Shown here in pieces: positions 62,315 to 64,000 of a stretch of DNA of 64,000 nt. Made by a program: the position numbers and the translations under genes. How positions within the stretch are numbered: position 1 is the first letter of the stretch; the number at the start of each line of letters is the position of its first letter. The notes under the pieces are model-generated. The model was given only the letters and a program-made list of their open reading frames with translations, was not told where the DNA came from and did no database searches. The stretch is taken from contig NZ_REFU01000001.1 of the NCBI RefSeq assembly GCF_003688915.1, forward strand, positions 1,612,001 through 1,676,000, written 5' to 3'. Source of the DNA: Rhodococcus sp. SBT000017 (GTDB taxonomy: Bacteria > Actinomycetota > Actinomycetes > Mycobacteriales > Mycobacteriaceae).

Positions 62315-63625
62315 ATGAAAAGGATTCGAGTGTGCGTGGCAGCGTCGGCAGTGTCGATGGTTCTCGTCGGCATCGGCTGTGGACCGGCTCTGGCGCAACC
62401 CGCCGCCGAGCCACCAGCCGCGACGACGACACCGCCGTTCACGACGCCCGACACCGACAGCTGCCCGTTCGCCGCGTCACCTCCCCCGGCGATCGACCTG
62501 TCCGAGGTACCGGCCCCTGGAAGCACTGCACCGCAACCACTCCCGATTCCCGCCGAAACCGTCGGCGGGGATCGGCTCGCCGAGTGTGGAGCGGTGCTGC
62601 CGGACGGGGCTCCCCCGTTGCCTGCCGATATCTCGGCCACCGGGTTCGTGGTGGCCGACATGGACTCCGGCTCCGTCCTGGCCGCCAAGGATCCGCACGG
62701 GAGGCATCGGCCGGCGAGCACGATCAAGGTGCTACTTGCGATCGTCGCCCTCGACGAGTTGAACTTGAATTCCCAGATCACCGCGACCGCAGAGGACGCC
62801 GATGCCGAGGGCAGTGCCGTCGGCATCGGAGAGAACGGTGTCTACACCAATCTCCAATTGATGCAGGGCCTGGTGATGGCATCGGGAAACGATGCAGCGC
62901 ATGCGTTGTCCAGGCAGTTGGGTGGGGACGCGGCCACCGTGGACAAGATGAATGCCAAGGCCGCAGAACTGGGTGCGCTCGACACTCGCACCGCCACACC
63001 GTCCGGTCTCGACGGCCCGGGGATGGCGAGCTCTGCCTACGACCTGGCGTTGATCTACCGCGCGGCCATGCGCAATCCGACCTTTGCGCAACTGATTTCG
63101 ACCGAGACCGTTCAGTTTCCCGGCTATCCGAAGGACCCCACGATCCCGGAGGACCAAGACCGGCCCGGGTTCACCCTCTCCAACGACAATCAGCTGCTCT
63201 ACAACTACGAGGGAGCTCTCGGAGGCAAGACCGGGTACACCGACGATGCTCGCCAGACATTCGTCGCAGGAGCAGAACGGGGCGGCAGGCGTCTGGTCGT
63301 GACGATCATGAAGGGCGACGTGCTGCCGATCCGGCCGTGGGAGCAAGCGGCACGCCTGTTGGACTACGGGTTCGCGCTCGACTCCAGTCGCGGCGTGGGC
63401 GAACTCGTGGAGCCGCAGTCGACGGCCGCGGTGACGAGTACGCGCGCGCCCGAGGCCACTCCGACTCTCGCCCAGCCGCCCGCATCGGCGTCCGGGTCGA
63501 GCTCCCGCCAGTCCGAGATGCAGGCCCAAGGCGACACCGTCGTTCGCATAGCGATAGGAGTCATCGGTTCGATCGTGGTGATCGGATTGTTGTGGGGAGC
63601 TCGACGGCTTTCGCGCAACCGCTGA
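62315..63625 (+). CDS. dacB: D-alanyl-D-alanine carboxypeptidase (DacB1-like)
   Basis: A 436-residue penicillin-binding protein of the S11 family that trims the terminal D-Ala of peptidoglycan stem peptides. A signal peptide (1-28) and a Pro-rich linker precede the catalytic domain, with SxxK in RPASTIKVLLA, SxN in MASGNDAAHALS and KTG in GGKTGYTDDA. A C-terminal membrane helix (RIAIGVIGSIVVIGLLWG) anchors it. It corresponds to dacB1 (Rv3330). It may share control with the acidic-tail gene, since the palindrome lies between them. Confidence 0.93.
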   Translation: MKRIRVCVAASAVSMVLVGIGCGPALAQPAAEPPAATTTPPFTTPDTDSCPFAASPPPAIDLSEVPAPGSTAPQPLPIPAETVGGDRLAECGAVLPDGAPPLPADISATGFVVADMDSGSVLAAKDPHGRHRPASTIKVLLAIVALDELNLNSQITATAEDADAEGSAVGIGENGVYTNLQLMQGLVMASGNDAAHALSRQLGGDAATVDKMNAKAAELGALDTRTATPSGLDGPGMASSAYDLALIYRAAMRNPTFAQLISTETVQFPGYPKDPTIPEDQDRPGFTLSNDNQLLYNYEGALGGKTGYTDDARQTFVAGAERGGRRLVVTIMKGDVLPIRPWEQAARLLDYGFALDSSRGVGELVEPQSTAAVTSTRAPEATPTLAQPPASASGSSSRQSEMQAQGDTVVRIAIGVIGSIVVIGLLWGARRLSRNR

Positions 63626-63658
63626 ACCGGGTCCTCCGATACAGCGATTGCGAGCAAT

Positions 63659-64000
63659 CTAGCGACGTCTGTTGCGCAGTCCCGCGAGGCCGAGAGCGGC
63701 GAGGGCACCGGCACCCACCAGCGCCAGACCCCCCGTCACGCCCGGTCCTTCGCTGACCTCGACCCTCGTGTTGATCACCGCCGGCTCCGGGGCCGGTACA
63801 TGAGCTTCGGCCAAGCTCTCGCGAGTCGTCGCGGCAAACGATGTGGAGAACAGCACCAGCCGTGACGTCGTGAAGACGAATACCAGCAGACCGATGATGG
63901 GTCCGAAGACCACGCCTGCCGGGCCGCTCGTCACCGATCCCAGATAGATGGCACCGAGCTGCTTGAAGATCTCGAAACCGACGGCAGCGAGCAGAGCGCC
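63659..64000 (-). CDS. YihY-family membrane protein, C-terminal part
   Basis: The frame runs out of the window, leaving the last 113 codons. The visible part has hydrophobic helices (GALLAAVGFEIFKQLGAIYL, GPIIGLLVFVFTTSRLVLFSTSFAA, shown in part) and a tail ending in another helix plus RNRRR. This fits the end of the YihY/virulence-factor BrkB family (Rv3335c position). Family members are polytopic membrane proteins of uncertain role. It converges on dacB. Confidence 0.75.
   Translation of the reverse strand, partial: GALLAAVGFEIFKQLGAIYLGSVTSGPAGVVFGPIIGLLVFVFTTSRLVLFSTSFAATTRESLAEAHVPAPEPAVINTRVEVSEGPGVTGGLALVGAGALAALGLAGLRNRRR

Noticed and set aside
63646..63659. Small inverted repeat GATTGC-GA-GCAATC between dacB and the YihY gene
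   Set aside because: Six base pairs with a two-base loop and no T-tract is too weak to call a terminator.

Overview
The window is high-GC actinobacterial DNA, most likely from a Rhodococcus or close relative (Mycobacteriales, Nocardiaceae). Reasons: many GTG starts, dense four-base start/stop overlaps, several genes that look leaderless, and a gene order from about 15 kb onward that follows the Mycobacterium tuberculosis block Rv3296-Rv3335c as I remember it (lhr, nei2, glpD, lpdA, amiA1/amiB1, deoD, pmmB, upp, an Rv3311-like gene, add, deoA, cdd, sdhCDAB, dacB, a YihY-family gene). The species call rests on recalled synteny and protein style, not on a database search.

Region 1 (1-11.4 kb) is a purine and uric acid catabolism island. 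It has a MobA-like nucleotidyltransferase, an NCS2 purine permease whose C-terminus is fused to an OHCU-decarboxylase-like domain, a free-standing OHCU decarboxylase, 5-hydroxyisourate hydrolase and uricase. A PucR-type regulator is divergent from a two-gene xanthine dehydrogenase, and an Lrp regulator lies at the end. Together they import purines and take xanthine through urate to allantoin; allantoinase is not in view. Region 2 (11.4-15 kb) holds a CPBP protease, an epimerase-like protein, a DUF1992 protein and two small unknown proteins.

Region 3 (15-35.3 kb) is mycobacterial-type core: Lhr helicase, Nei2 glycosylase, an ECF sigma factor with its YciI partner, glycerol-3-phosphate dehydrogenase, a PLP aminotransferase, the LpdA-like quinone reductase, small enzymes, two M20 amidohydrolases, an enoyl-CoA hydratase, and the nucleoside salvage genes deoD, pmmB and upp. 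Region 4 (35.4-37.5 kb) is a compact four-gene operon that looks like a type VII secretion substrate set: an EspC-like protein with a YxxxD motif, a WNG-domain NlpC/P60 cell-wall hydrolase, and two small YbaB/EspH-like proteins. No ESX core gene is nearby.

Region 5 (37.5-51.1 kb) is the salvage block (Rv3311-like gene, add, deoA, cdd), split by about 9.4 kb of apparent polyamine or omega-amino acid catabolism genes: APC permease, universal stress protein, FAD oxidoreductase, aminobutyraldehyde-type dehydrogenase, Lrp regulator and class III aminotransferase. An intact IS1182-type element (42600-44445, 4-bp target duplication CAGA) sits in the loop of a REP-like palindrome in this segment. A second, uninterrupted copy of the palindrome lies at 4961-5007.

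Region 6 (51.3-59.0 kb) carries sdhCDAB with a strong terminator and a possible iron box upstream, an acyl-CoA dehydrogenase and a sugar-type ABC importer. Region 7 (59.2-64 kb) has a histidine kinase and response regulator flanked by two small exported proteins with extremely acidic DWDD tails. Both tail genes are preceded by the same 16-bp palindrome ATGAG-N6-CTCAT, which suggests a self-contained envelope-sensing module. A D-alanyl-D-alanine carboxypeptidase and the end of a YihY-family membrane protein close the window. I saw no tRNA, rRNA or CRISPR array, and no gene-free stretch exceeds 300 bases.
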